NCBI GenBank assembly: GCA_010015675.1
Contig: ML977027.1
Span: 258,983-320,144, forward strand
Length of the DNA stretch: 61,162 nt
Reading direction: 5' to 3'
From: Byssothecium circinans
Taxonomy: Eukaryota > Ascomycota > Dothideomycetes > Pleosporales > Massarinaceae
Numbering within the stretch: the first letter of the stretch is position 1; each line of letters starts with the position of its first letter. A program made the translations under genes and the position numbers. Positions 1-10,367 of the stretch are shown here, piece after piece. The notes beneath the pieces were generated by a model. It was not told the DNA's origin and ran no database searches. It saw only the letters and a list, made by a program, of their open reading frames with translations.

Positions 1-256
1 CTAGTTTAGTAGGTATTATAGGCTATAAACCTAAAATAACCCTAGTATTCTCTAAACCTATATAGCTTACTAAGCTATTAGAAATCCTAGAATATTTTTT
101 TATAATCCTTTTACTCTATATTATATATATCTGTATTTAAAATTTCAACTTAATAGCTCTTATATTTAAATTGTTATTAAAGGTTAAATCTTTGATTTTC
201 CGCCAAGCAAAAAGTGGCCGCTTCGGTAGGGTGGCCGCTTCGGTGGTGCTTTACGT
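1..256. mobile_element. 3' remnant of a Fot1/Pogo-like DNA transposon, AT-rich
   Basis: The first ~190 bases are very AT-rich with stops in all frames, as expected of RIP-mutated repeat DNA. The GC-rich terminus (about 190-256) carries a tandem GTGGCCGCTTCGGT motif and ends GGTGGTGCTTTACGT directly before a TA (257-258). An ACGT end against TA matches the TA target choice of Tc1/mariner-Fot1/Pogo elements. The same terminal 15-mer recurs at about 719-733. The left part lies outside the window. The superfamily is inferred from the terminus and the neighbouring relic. Confidence 0.6.
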
Positions 257-735
257 TACTTAGTTACTATAAATAGTATAGGATAGGCTTTTATAGCTTA
301 TTAAAGGTACTAAGTTAGTGCTATATAATACTACGCTTATAAAGGCGCGTATTAAAGAGCTTAAATAGTAACTTGTAGTAGTAATTAAGCATAAAATACG
401 TAAATATAAGTATTTTTAAAAGAGTAGTACTATAGAGTTTAGTCCTATAGTAGACTAAGTTAGTTCTAAACTATTAAAAATAGTTTAGAACTATAAAAGG
501 CTAAAGGTAGAGGGTAAGGGCAAGGTACAATAACTAGGTGTTTAGCACTATAGTAACTGTAGTAAGGCTAGGCATAATATAAATACTTATTAAGCTAATA
601 AAGAGGGTTCTTCTAAGTTAGAGGCTAGTACTTAGTATTTTTTTTAGATAGTAATATAGATGATAATAACGATAAAGTTGAGTAAGTTGGTGTTGCCAAG
701 GAAAACTAGCGCGCTCGGTGGTGCTTTACGTTACT
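257..735 (+). mobile_element. RIP-degraded Fot1/Pogo-like transposase relic (C-terminal part)
   Basis: Reading the plus strand in the frame of base 303 gives a protein-like string broken by many TAG/TAA stops. It starts LIKGTKLVLYNTTLIKARIKE, continues through a basic KHKIRKYKY stretch, and ends in a degenerate zinc knuckle (HYSNCSKARHNINTY, 546-590). This order of leucine-rich helix, basic tract and CxxC-like knuckle is typical of the C-terminus of fungal pogo transposases (DDE_1 family). Most stops are one C-to-T or G-to-A change from a sense codon, as RIP would leave. The element ends GGTGGTGCTTTACGT at about 733 before TA, like its neighbour. The other element probably inserted into this one. 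Confidence 0.65.
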
Positions 736-2053
736 TTCTAAACTTATTTTATTAGAAAACTCGCTTATTAGCTGCTATAGTAGCGCTAACCTCCCTTAGC
801 GTACATATGTATGAAAGTTTAGAGACAACCGAGATTCGCTCACCATTGTGATGGACGAGCGGCCCGAATAATTATCTTGATAGGAAAGTCTTATGCCTTT
901 GTATGCAGGAAGGTTTGACTAAAACCCGAGATCCATTCGACCATTGCGTTGCCATGTCACTGTTTCCCTACCCTCAAGAAACTATTCGGGAACATAGAGA
1001 CCCTGCGCTCTTCATCCCTCAAAGATAAGTGCTTTAACGATAAGCCGGGATCCAAGTCCAGCCCCTCATGAAGCCAGTTAGAGACAGACCAGGTTTGGTG
1101 TAAAGGACCGCAACTTTATGTCGGCTTGATTCGTCCAACACTCGATATGATACCCTGGGCAAAACCACACGTAGACTCACACCAGCAGAATTTCGCCTGG
1201 CCAAGGAGATAGACCATAAATTGGTCAGGTCGCATAGGTAGAGGTACCCGGTTTTAGAGTCGATAGAGCCCTCCTCATCTGCAGAGTGTGCGTCGAAACC
1301 AAATGTTTTGTTGTCGACATGCAAGCGAAGAGTTCAAATGGCGTATTTTAATGGCTCTGCTCGCTGCTCTGTATGAGCTCAGTTGAAGAAACCTCTGAGC
1401 GCCGCCTGGAGAGATGACTTTCCAGCTCACAGCGGAGCGTATCTTCATAAATTAGGTTCAATTCCGTGTGTCTTTCCGCTTTAGGGTGGCCAATTAGACG
1501 GAATCCCATTTCCAAGGTGTCGACCAGCCGTTCTTGCTAGTGATGGATGTGGAATATGCGCAACTGTGAGGTAAGACTGATGAAGCATTTGTGTGCTTCA
1601 AATATTTAGGTCGCCCAGCCACCGTCGGCCATAATTGTCGACGGCTTCGGATACATCCACTGACGTCTTCAAGGCCTCACAGCCATGATCGAGGGCATTG
1701 AAATTTCCGTTTTGAGGCGGAGGTGGAGGTGGAGGGTTCGGCGTGTGTACATAGTCGATGATCTGGTGCGCGAAGGTCGCGGGTACGCTCATCAAAGACA
1801 TCATTATACAGGACACGGAATTGCAAGTGAAGTAGTACAGTCAAAAAGTGACAAATGGAAGGGTAAAAGAAGACGGCGGAGCGGACACGACCTCGGGGAT
1901 CCGTGCGACGCGCGCGCTTGCGCTAAACCCTTTCTATATCAAGCTTAGCGCAGCCTATGATATCACAGCCTGGATAAGGCATTCTAGGACAACACCTCCC
2001 GTCCACACCTCCACCTCCCAAACATCAACAACATACCCCCCTCCCACGAGAAG
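736..2053. other. Intergenic, no supported gene
   Basis: The base composition returns to normal after the transposon remnants. Short open frames at 1034-1324 (minus) and 1598-1816 (minus, with a proline run) have no recognisable domain. The last ~200 bases are C-rich and CT-rich and probably form the promoter and 5' leader of the gene starting at 2054. Confidence 0.5.
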
Positions 2054-3101
2054 ATGGCCATCATCAACACCCTATCCACCCTCCTAACCACAGCCCTCAA
2101 CAACATGACCTCCCCACCGCACCACTCACCCTCACCAAACACCCCCACCCCCACCCCCACCCAACGAAGCAACTCCCCGACCCCCAACCTCACCTACGCC
2201 GACATACGCATAACCCGCGCGCTCCTCCAGACCCTCGGTCTCCCGACCGAACTCGTCCTCACCATCCTCTCCTACGCCTCCTACACACCCACCCTCCACT
2301 TCAAAGCCACACACCTACGCATCGCCTCCGCAGACACCACCCCCGCCATCGCCGCACAACTCAGCCTCTCCGCCGACGTGCTCACCCTGCGCACCCTCCA
2401 GGCCCTCAAAGCGACGAAAGTGCGTACCAGAGTCCGCGAGATCGAGTTTGTGATCAGGAGCCGTGATCAGGGGTGGACGACCCAGAGGGGGGTTGAGGGG
2501 ACTTTTAACACGTCGTCGTGGCTTGAGGCTTCGATTCTGCGACCGCTTGAGGGTGTTGGGCGCGCTGGGGCGGAAACGGGGTATGATTGGACGGCTTTGT
2601 TCTCGGCGAGGCGGACAGTGGCGGATTTCAAGCAGGCGGTGGGGAGTAGGGGGGAGGGCTTTGTTGAGAGGGTTGGGGAGGGGGCGAGGGGGCCGCAGGA
2701 GGGCGAGGAGCCGTTGGCGTGGTATTTGCAGGCTGCTCGTGAGTACTGCCTGGAATGGTTCTGAGCGTGGGCGTGGGGAGAAGATGCCCTGTGATGCTGC
2801 GTAGGCGGTGCTTTGCTGACTTTGGACGTAGGCGTTGGTGATCGGAATCCGGAGCCTTATCGCGTTGTGTGGAGGGCGGATGGGAGCGAGGGGAATGAGG
2901 GTGCTGGGAAGGGGGTGGGCTTTGTTGAGGCGCTGAGGGAGGGCGATAAGGTGTTGGTTTGGGCGAGGGCGAAGGTAAGATTTCTCTTGAAGTGTGTTTT
3001 GTTCGTGAGACATACGTGGATTAATTTTGCGGCAGTATCCCGGCTGGCAATGCATAGTCGACAACTTGGAGATGACGGTGCGTTATGGCTTCGATGAGTG
3101 A
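2054..3101 (+). CDS. F-box-like hypothetical protein, 3 exons
   Basis: Proposed exons are 2054-2738, 2805-2974 and 3036-3101, giving 306 aa. Both introns (66 and 61 bases) have GT-AG ends and keep the frame. A Ser/Pro/Thr-rich N-terminus (residues 1-45) is followed by LGLPTELVLTILSYASY at about 61-77. This resembles the helix of F-box-like domains that recruit substrates to SCF ubiquitin ligases. Downstream, a conserved-looking region ends in YPGWQCIVDNLEMTVRYGFD, a tryptophan-containing tail common in fungal proteins of this kind. No partner or substrate can be read. A second ATG at 2105 could be the real start. The frame stays open past the first 5' splice site, so the gene could be misread as a shorter 236-aa ORF. 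Confidence 0.7.
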
Positions 3102-3517
3102 GTCGCGTACATCCATGTGTCACAAATCTGGATATGTACGCTTTCCATACATAAGTGTATCGACGTTGATGAAAGACAAAGGGGCACTGAACGTCTGCCC
3201 TAATGGTACTAGCAGTGAGAACACTGAGAAGAAGCTATCGACAGCTCATGAACATTCTTCCTCTTTTTTCTTTCGCTAGCCAAGGCTTCTCCACGGCCGT
3301 CACAGCCTTAGTATACGATACCCCTTTTGCCATGAACGAAAATACCAGTCATTCCAATCCACCCTTCTCCCCCGAACCACACTTCCCCGCTCGTGTACAA
3401 ACTACCCCGCAATGCCCCACATCCTCCCCTAAATCCTACATGTGAAAACCAAAAAAAACAGTACCGTTGCGCTTGATTTACTGTACACACATCTCCCATC
3501 CCACCACAGCCACCACG

Positions 3518-4351
3518 ATGCCCTCAAGCAACCCAAACCATCCTCCCGGACCCTACCCACCCGGACAGCACATAACGCCACCGGCCCGCGCACCCTCGCC
3601 TTCGACCAGCGACTACCGTCTCAACCACCTGATGCTGCGCATTAAAGACCCTGAAAGCAGCTGCAGGTTCTACAACGACTGTTTCGGGCTGCATGTTGTT
3701 TTCATTTTCAACGCGGGGCCGTGGACGATATACTATCTCGGGCCACGGGATGTTTGTAAGCTGAGCACTCTTTATTACTTGTCCTAAGCCCAAAAAAAAC
3801 GCCCCCTTTTGTTGTTTTTTGGTAGGTTGTGGCTGGGGTTGGTTCATGTTGCTTGGGAGGTAGCGTTAATTGACTCGTGGTAATGCAGCGATGGGGAATC
3901 TAGGCACCTCGAAGGGACTGCTGGAATTATATCATATACCGGCTGATGCCTCACGGGAGTATGCATCTGGGAATGAGTACGGTTCTAATCCCGCTGGGGT
4001 CGGGTTCGGACATATTGGGTTCACGGTTCCGGATGTAGGTGCGGCGATTGAGCGGGTGGAGAGGTTTGGGTACGAGGTTATTAAGCCGCTGGGGGAGGCA
4101 GAGGATGAGGCGATGGGTGTGCCGGTTGATGAGGGGAGTGGGCAGGTTGAGGGTGGGCTGGTGGATGAGGGGTATAAGCAAGTTTTTCGGCAGTTGGCGT
4201 TTGTGAGGGATCCTGATGTGAGTCTTTCCTGTTTAATAAGACGATGAAGGTTAGACTGGGACGAGAGCTTCGAGTGACTGACTGGTTTTTTGTGTAGGGT
4301 TATTGGGTTGAGATAGTGCCTCAGGTGGTGAAACCGCCTGGTGATGACTGA
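3518..4351 (+). CDS. Glyoxalase I / lactoylglutathione lyase-like (VOC superfamily)
   Basis: Exons 3518-3755, 3889-4217 and 4298-4351 encode 206 aa. Visible motifs are YRLNHLMLRIKDPESSCRFY near residue 33, GLLELYH after the first intron, GVGFGHIGFTVPDV near 120, and DPDGYWVEIVPQ formed across the last intron. These are the metal-binding His/Glu blocks of fungal glyoxalase I, which isomerises the methylglyoxal-glutathione hemithioacetal to S-lactoylglutathione. The length fits a single-unit VOC protein. A Pro-rich N-terminus (residues 5-30) is unusual and of unknown role. The first intron is long for this window (133 bases). The family call is firm; the exact substrate is inferred. Confidence 0.88.
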
Positions 4352-6277
4352 GTTGGGTGTTTAGTTATTTGTTACCGAAGAGGCTCTCTTGTGGTCTGCT
4401 TGGCTGTTCAATTGGATTGAGTGCCACTGCTATTCAATAACATGTTGGGTCAACAGGGCGCACGCAAGCGGGAGGAAATTCTGGCCGGCTGATGGCTGGT
4501 GTTTAGTCAAGCGACGATGGCGCTCTTGGTTTCTTTTTGCTTCTCAGCTTTTCGTATCTTCAGCCCTCGACTAATATTAAAACCACTGGCCCAGAGAGGC
4601 ACCGAAGGCTGAGTCGGACAATGCAGAGTTCGTGGGGTACGTCGACGAGATGTCACTCAAAAAACATTCAGCGCGCCGCGGCGCCACTGAGACAAACAAT
4701 AATCAGAAACAACGCCGCCTGCGACGGAGATGAGAGACTGGGAATGAGGACAGTGTACGGGCTGAAGTGCGGCGCATGGACGTCGAGTATAAGAAAAGGG
4801 AATCTCCAGCATGCGAAAGTCCGACGCATCACGCTGCACAGCCACGGCGTCGAATGCGGAAAGTGCGAGGAGGAGAATATGGGGTTGGAGGCATGCAGGG
4901 CAGTTGAAAGAGGATAGGGTACGGCTCGGCTGATGGATAATAGAAAGCTTTTCTAGGGCCTGGTAGATCAAAGGTTTGGTCGATGTTGGTGGGTCGCGAT
5001 GTATGTGGAGCGACGGAGGTGATCGGTCTGTTTCTGACAGTTAATTATTGTTGGGAAGCGCGGGCTGCTTCGGGAGTGTACATCGGATGGAAGGGTGAGG
5101 CGCGAGGTACGATATACGGTAGGTGAGGTATCGGTATACGAAGAGTAAGACTACAAAATGGTGACACGATGTGTTGCTGCTGTCTCCATCCCGATTCCCG
5201 AGAGATTCTAGAGACACCGCACGAGACAGCGTGGTGGTGAGAGGCAGCGACAGGGGGGTGAAACAATGTTTTGTAAGATCAGCGCTCGCTACGTGGTAGT
5301 ACGATGGGCGCAGCGTGATTGATGTACATGGACATTGCTCTTCTGATGTTGTCAATATTTCAATATCCTCATGAATAAGGACAGTTGTTGTTCCCGTCCC
5401 AGAACGACTCTCGCCTGCCTCCTTCCAGATGTCCTGGCTGCGACTTCCTCCTCGCGTGCCTCTCCCGGCCGCGACTTCATGTTCGCGCTCTTCGCGTCTG
5501 GCCTATTCCCGATCGGACGGGCGGGCAGGAACGTTGGCCGCAGCCCATGCTCGTGCTTGCCTGCGGACTCCGCAACACCACTCTCTTTCAGCGAGCCTTC
5601 AGCCTTCCAAGCTTCTGCACTTCTCCGGCACACTGACCAGTCGCCTTGCAGCGCAGTCACCAGTGTGTGCGATTCAAACCACGATGCTTTCTCTTTTCAA
5701 TAGTGTCTTCATCTCCACCGCGCAGCTGGCGAACTTACGGTTTTGACGGCGCTCTCGCGCTGCACATGAGCGGACAGCGACGGCGTGCGGTGGCCTGTGA
5801 CGCGCACAAGGCTACCAGGCCCGCCCGCCTCCGCCGCCGCCTCTTCTCTCTTTTCGGACTTAGGCCAGGGGCACCATCGCCGGCGTCGGCTCGATTGGGC
5901 GTCAGGGCCCTGCCCCCATCCCCATCACGCTCCTCTAGGCGTCCAATCGCGGTGCGCCCCCTGCTGTTTGCGATACCTCGTCCTGAACCTCTCTGGTCAA
6001 ACGGGCAGGCATCGGGGTCAGCGCCAGGAATAGCCGCCATATATCATTCCGTCCCACTCCCGCCCCTGCGCCATTATGCCATCTATCCTAATTCACCTCT
6101 GTTATTTGACCTTGTGAGCTTTCCTTTTACACCACTATCATTTCAAGACTAAGGCCCCGTCCAAAGTCGTTCCGCTCTTTCACATCTCCGCAGCCGTCTT
6201 GATAATTTTTGTATATTCTTGCCTGCTTTCGCAGCGTTCCCTTCCTATTCCCGCGTCGAATCGCACTTTTTGCCGTC
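4352..6277. other. Long intergenic/5' leader region
   Basis: This 1.9-kb gap lies between the glyoxalase gene and the tyrosinase gene. It is GC-rich from about 5,400 to 6,050, with overlapping open frames on both strands (up to 168 codons at 5646-6152 plus) but no domain, signal peptide or splice pattern that I trust. The CT-rich stretch at 6120-6277 directly precedes the tyrosinase ATG and looks like its core promoter and leader. Confidence 0.5.
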
Positions 6278-8682
6278 ATGGCCGCTTTCAGCAAGCCGAA
6301 CGGCATCGTGGGCATGCTATTCACCGTCGTTGTACTCCTCCAGGCCGTGGCCGCCTCCCACGGCCATGCCCATGTCATCCACCGCTCTCCCGAGGCCATG
6401 TTCAGCAAGCGCGCAGACAACGTACAAGTCAAGGGTGCTTCGGATGGAACCGCCTACCCGCGTCTAGAGATCCGTGACCTACAGAAGAACGCCGACCAGT
6501 TCAACCTCTACCTTTTGGCTTTGGAGAGCCTCCAGGCCAAGGACAAGAAGGACGCAGAGTCCTACTACCAGCTTGCTGGTGAGCATGCCGAGCTTGGCCT
6601 TTTATCGAGAACATACAATACTAAATATCTTCAGGTATCCACGGTCGTCCGTATGTTCCGTGGAACGAGCCTGGTCCCCTCAAGCACATCGCTGGCTACT
6701 GCCCTCACGTACAGGTCCTCTTCGGCACCTGGCACAGGCCGTACCTGGCCCTCTTCGAGCAAGCTCTGTACGCCAACGCAAAGGAGGTCATTGCCAAATT
6801 CCCCTCGGGCGAGCAGGGAAAGTGGAACGAGGCTCTGAAGGGTCTCCGTATCCCCTACTTCGACTGGGCCCAGGAGCCGACCGTTAGCGGCGAATACGTC
6901 CCCAAGGTCATCCGTGACGAGAAGATCAGCGTCACCAAGCCCACCGGCAGGGTCACCATTGACAACCCCCTCTACGCCTACAGCTTCGGTAGCTCTCTGC
7001 CTAGCGAGATGGGCTGGGGACCCAAGAACGGTTTCCCCAAGACTCTCCGCCACCCCGTCGGCACCGTCAGCAACAACGATGCGGTCAATGCCGCCTTCGG
7101 CTCTGCTCGTGTCGGATGGCGCCAGCGTGTCTTTGCTCTTTTCGCCAGCAAGCAGCCTTGGGGTAGGGTCAGCACTGCGCAGTACGGTGTCTCCACCAGC
7201 CGCCAGAACACTGACAGCTACGAGGCTGTGCACGACGAGATTCACGGCACTGCTGGTGGTAACGAAGGGTACATGGGCTACCTTGATGTTGCCGCTTTCG
7301 ACCCCATCTTCTGGCTCCACCACACCAACATTGACCGTCTTCTCACCATGCACCAGATTCTCACCCCTGACACCTGGGTTCAGAACGGCACTCTCAACAT
7401 TAACACTGCCCAGTGGAACGCTGGTGAGCTCAAGGATGAGAACACGCCTCTGAAGCCTTTCATGAAGGACGCAGGCGGCGCCTACTACACCAGTCGTGAT
7501 GTCAAGGAGACGCGCGCTCTCGGCTACTACTACCCCGAGACTTCCAACAACGATTACAACCAGGTTGTTGCCGCTATCAACAGGCTCTACGGATCCGGCG
7601 AGAGGGCCATGTCCTCGCAGCCCGGCTCGTCCTCCACCCGGTCCTCGTCTTCTGCATCAGCTACCTCCGGAAGGTCATCGTCCAGCGCGTCTTCAGCTAG
7701 TGCGACCAGCTCGTCCAACGCTTCCAGGTCTTCTGCCGGCTCATCCAGGGGTGCCAGCTCATCTGCTGTTTCAAGCTCAAGGGGTGCCAGTTCATCTGCC
7801 GTGTCAAGCTCCAAGGGCGCTTCGAGCACTGGAAAGGATTCTCCTGCCTCTGCGACCAGGTCTTCCAGCGGTTCCGCCTCCAGGCCCACCAGCGGATCCG
7901 GATCTGGCCACGGTAACGGTGGTATCAGGGACCCCTTCCCCGGAAGGCCCTTCAAGAACGGTGACTATGACACGGTCCTCTCCGTTATTGGCGACAAGTA
8001 CGGCATGCCCGGTTCCTACAAGGTCTACACCTTCCTCGGCAACAAGCCCGTGACGTCGAACAGCTCAACCAGCACCAGGCCCGGAAACAGCACTGTCCCC
8101 AGCACCGGTAACAAGGGAAACTCTACCCAGTCCCCTCTTCCCATCCAGACTCCTTCCAAGAACGGCACCGGCACCAACTATTTCGAACATCCCGACTACG
8201 TTGGTTCTCACACCTTCCTCGGTGGTTCCGTTGCCAAGACCAACGCCTCCAACCCCGTCCTCACCGAAGGTTCGATCCCTCTTACTGCCTGCCTCCAGGG
8301 TAAGGTTGAGGACGGCGAGCTCAAGTCTCTGCACCCCGACGATGTCGAGCCTTATCTCGAGAAGAACTTGCACTACAAGATCGTCGGACCCAATGGCCAG
8401 GAGTTCGAGCCCGCCCAGGTGCCCAACTTCCACGCCAAGGTCAAGTCTTGCCCCGTTGAGCCTGCTCCCGAGGGCCAGCTCCCTACCTTCAAGGACTACA
8501 TTGACCTTCCCCGCGTCAACCTTCCTGCCTCTGCTCCCTGGACTCCCCCGCCGCCGCCGGTGCCCAGCACCCCGATCGGCAGCATGCCCATGCCCTGGGA
8601 CGAGCCGGGATACTGTGTCAGCTCTCAGACGATTGAGTATGTTGACTCGAACGGAAAGTTCTTGTACCGCGAGACTCACTAA
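6278..8682 (+). CDS. Secreted tyrosinase with Ser-rich linker
   Basis: Exons 6278-6578 and 6635-8682 give 782 aa. A signal peptide (hydrophobic GMLFTVVVLLQAVAA, residues ~12-26) predicts secretion. The type-3 copper centre is complete. CuA has IHGRPY at ~102 and CPHVQVLFGTWHRPYLALFE at ~121-140, including the Cys-x-His pair that forms a thioether bridge in Neurospora tyrosinase. CuB has VHDEIHG at ~298 and FDPIFWLHHTNIDRL at ~320. The enzyme should oxidise mono- or diphenols to quinones (melanin, phenol cross-linking). A ~100-residue Ser/Ala-rich tract (about 430-540), probably O-glycosylated, separates the core from a C-terminal domain starting near VYTFLG, which in this family shields the active site until cleaved. 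The protein is longer than most fungal tyrosinases because of this linker. Confidence 0.93.
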
Positions 8683-10367
8683 ATCCGATAATATCGTATG
8701 GGTTTAGTTGACATGTGAGGTACCAAACGAGTTGGATGGTTCATGTGTATAGAGTGGAGCGAAAGTGAAGCAGTTCGGACTGCGTGTATAATGGAATCTG
8801 CTGTATGAACGACAATTTCTCTTCCTCTTTTTTTTAGAATCCTGGGAGACTCGAATCTTTCCTGGGGCATTTTCCGTGTGTGCTTGTTCTTGATCTTGGT
8901 TTTTTATTTTTTTTGATACCGGCGTTTTATCCCCCCTTTTCTTTTAAATAATTTAAAGACTTTTACTTACTTCTGTGGCCCTTCTTGACTTGACTTGATG
9001 TTAATCTTGATGTTGATGTCGAGGTTGATGTCGAGGTTGATGTCGAGGTTGATGTCGAGGTTGATGTCGAAGTTAATATGGGTATTGATGTTGATGTTGA
9101 TGTTAATGCTAATGTTAATGCTAATGTTAATGCTGATGTTAATGCTGATGTTAATGCTGATGTTAATGTGGGTATTAATGTTAATGTTAATATAGGCGCT
9201 AGTGTAGGTGTTGGTACAAGAAAAACGCCATGCTCATGCTCAGTCCCCCGTTAATCAGTAATAGTTCCTTCCGCCTAGGTACGGTACGGTGAGTGTTCCT
9301 CGTGTACGACGAGATACGATATAAAGAGCACAGCACAGCACAGCAAGACACGGCGCGGCATGGCGCGTGGCGCTTCCGTTATTCTATAAACAGACTACTG
9401 TAGTACATAGTACAAACCACGACACAGCCGTTTCAACGTTGTGTAACGTGTAGTTGGCAACATGTAACGTGTAACGTGTAAGCTACCACGTTGTCATGTT
9501 GTCACGTTATTATGCCTTCATGCCGTTATGCCGTCACATCGTCGTACAAGCCTATTAGGCTATTACATAATATAAGGGTAGACGCTCATGTCATATCATG
9601 TTATATCATGTTATGTAGCGAGTGGGAATGTAGTGTAGTAGTGTACTTACGTCTTACGGCAGCCAGGTGCAGGTGTCGGTGTAACTAGTAATTAGTACAT
9701 ACTGCATAGCACTTTTCTTGTTTCTTAGCTTGTAGATAGATGGCGTGCCGCTGTGCCGCTGTGAGGATTAGAGGATTAGGGAGAAAGATGGGTGGGTTTT
9801 GCGGTTTGCGGTCTGTTGTTTGCGGTTGCGGTTTGGCCTATGTATTGCTTCGTATAAAGGTATTGATGTGCCCGGTGTGATGTGTAAGGTGCCTGGTGTG
9901 ATATGTATTTTCGTTTTTACGGACGTGTTGTCGTGTAGATGGACATGAGATGAGATGAGTGACAGCCTACCCTACCCGTACCGCGCTGGTCTCTTGTATT
10001 TCGTAAATCGTATCTGGTTTAGCGCTGGCGGACGCTTGGAAGGCTTGATCTTGATCGTTTGGTGTATACTAACTAAACTGTACAGGTAGATGAGATATCT
10101 GATAGGCCTTCTAAAACCGTCTCCGCACCCACCAACGCCTACGCCCACCGGTATCAACGTCTGAAACTTTTAGGAAAGCTTTTCTTCTTCTTTACGCCTA
10201 CGCTATGCAGAAATCCAAAGCAAACCATCCCATCCCAACCCAACTGACCAACTCCCCCTTTTTTTTTTCTCAACATGCAGTCGCCAAATCGTAAAGACTC
10301 GTCATATCCTCTCAATCACTAAGTCTACACCTCCTCTACCCACACTATACCTCTCAATCCCCTCCCT
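8683..10367. other. Intergenic with low-complexity DNA
   Basis: This 1.7-kb gap lies between the convergent tyrosinase and JJJ1-like genes. It contains a minisatellite (8995-9200, listed separately) and shorter degenerate repeats: CACAGCACAGCACAGCA at ~9330, repeated GTGTAACGT around 9430-9480, and TCATATCATGTTATATC at ~9590. No gene is supported. Both 3' UTRs probably lie here. Confidence 0.6.
8995..9200 (+). repeat. Compound minisatellite (12-mer and 6-mer families)
   Basis: From 9010 a 12-base unit TTGATGTCGAGG repeats about four to five times. It grades into a degenerate array of GATGTTAATGCT/GATGTTAATGCTG units to about 9,190. The whole tract derives from a GATGTT-like hexamer. One frame stays open (Met-Leu-Met-Ser pattern), but this is a by-product of the repeat. 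Confidence 0.85.

Noticed and set aside
1598..1816. 72-codon minus-strand ORF with a hydrophobic start and a proline run
   Set aside because: Too short, poor start context and no cysteine pattern to support a secreted peptide.
5646..6152. 168-codon open frame upstream of the tyrosinase
   Set aside because: GC-rich region open on several frames of both strands, no domain, Arg/Pro/Ser-biased content, and it overlaps the likely promoter of the tyrosinase.
6631..7353. Long minus-strand frames inside the tyrosinase gene
   Set aside because: They are shadows of a strongly codon-biased gene; the plus strand has complete copper-binding motifs.
8995..9200. Regular repeats considered as a CRISPR-like array
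   Set aside because: Units are directly adjacent with no unique spacers, and the host is a eukaryote; this is a minisatellite.
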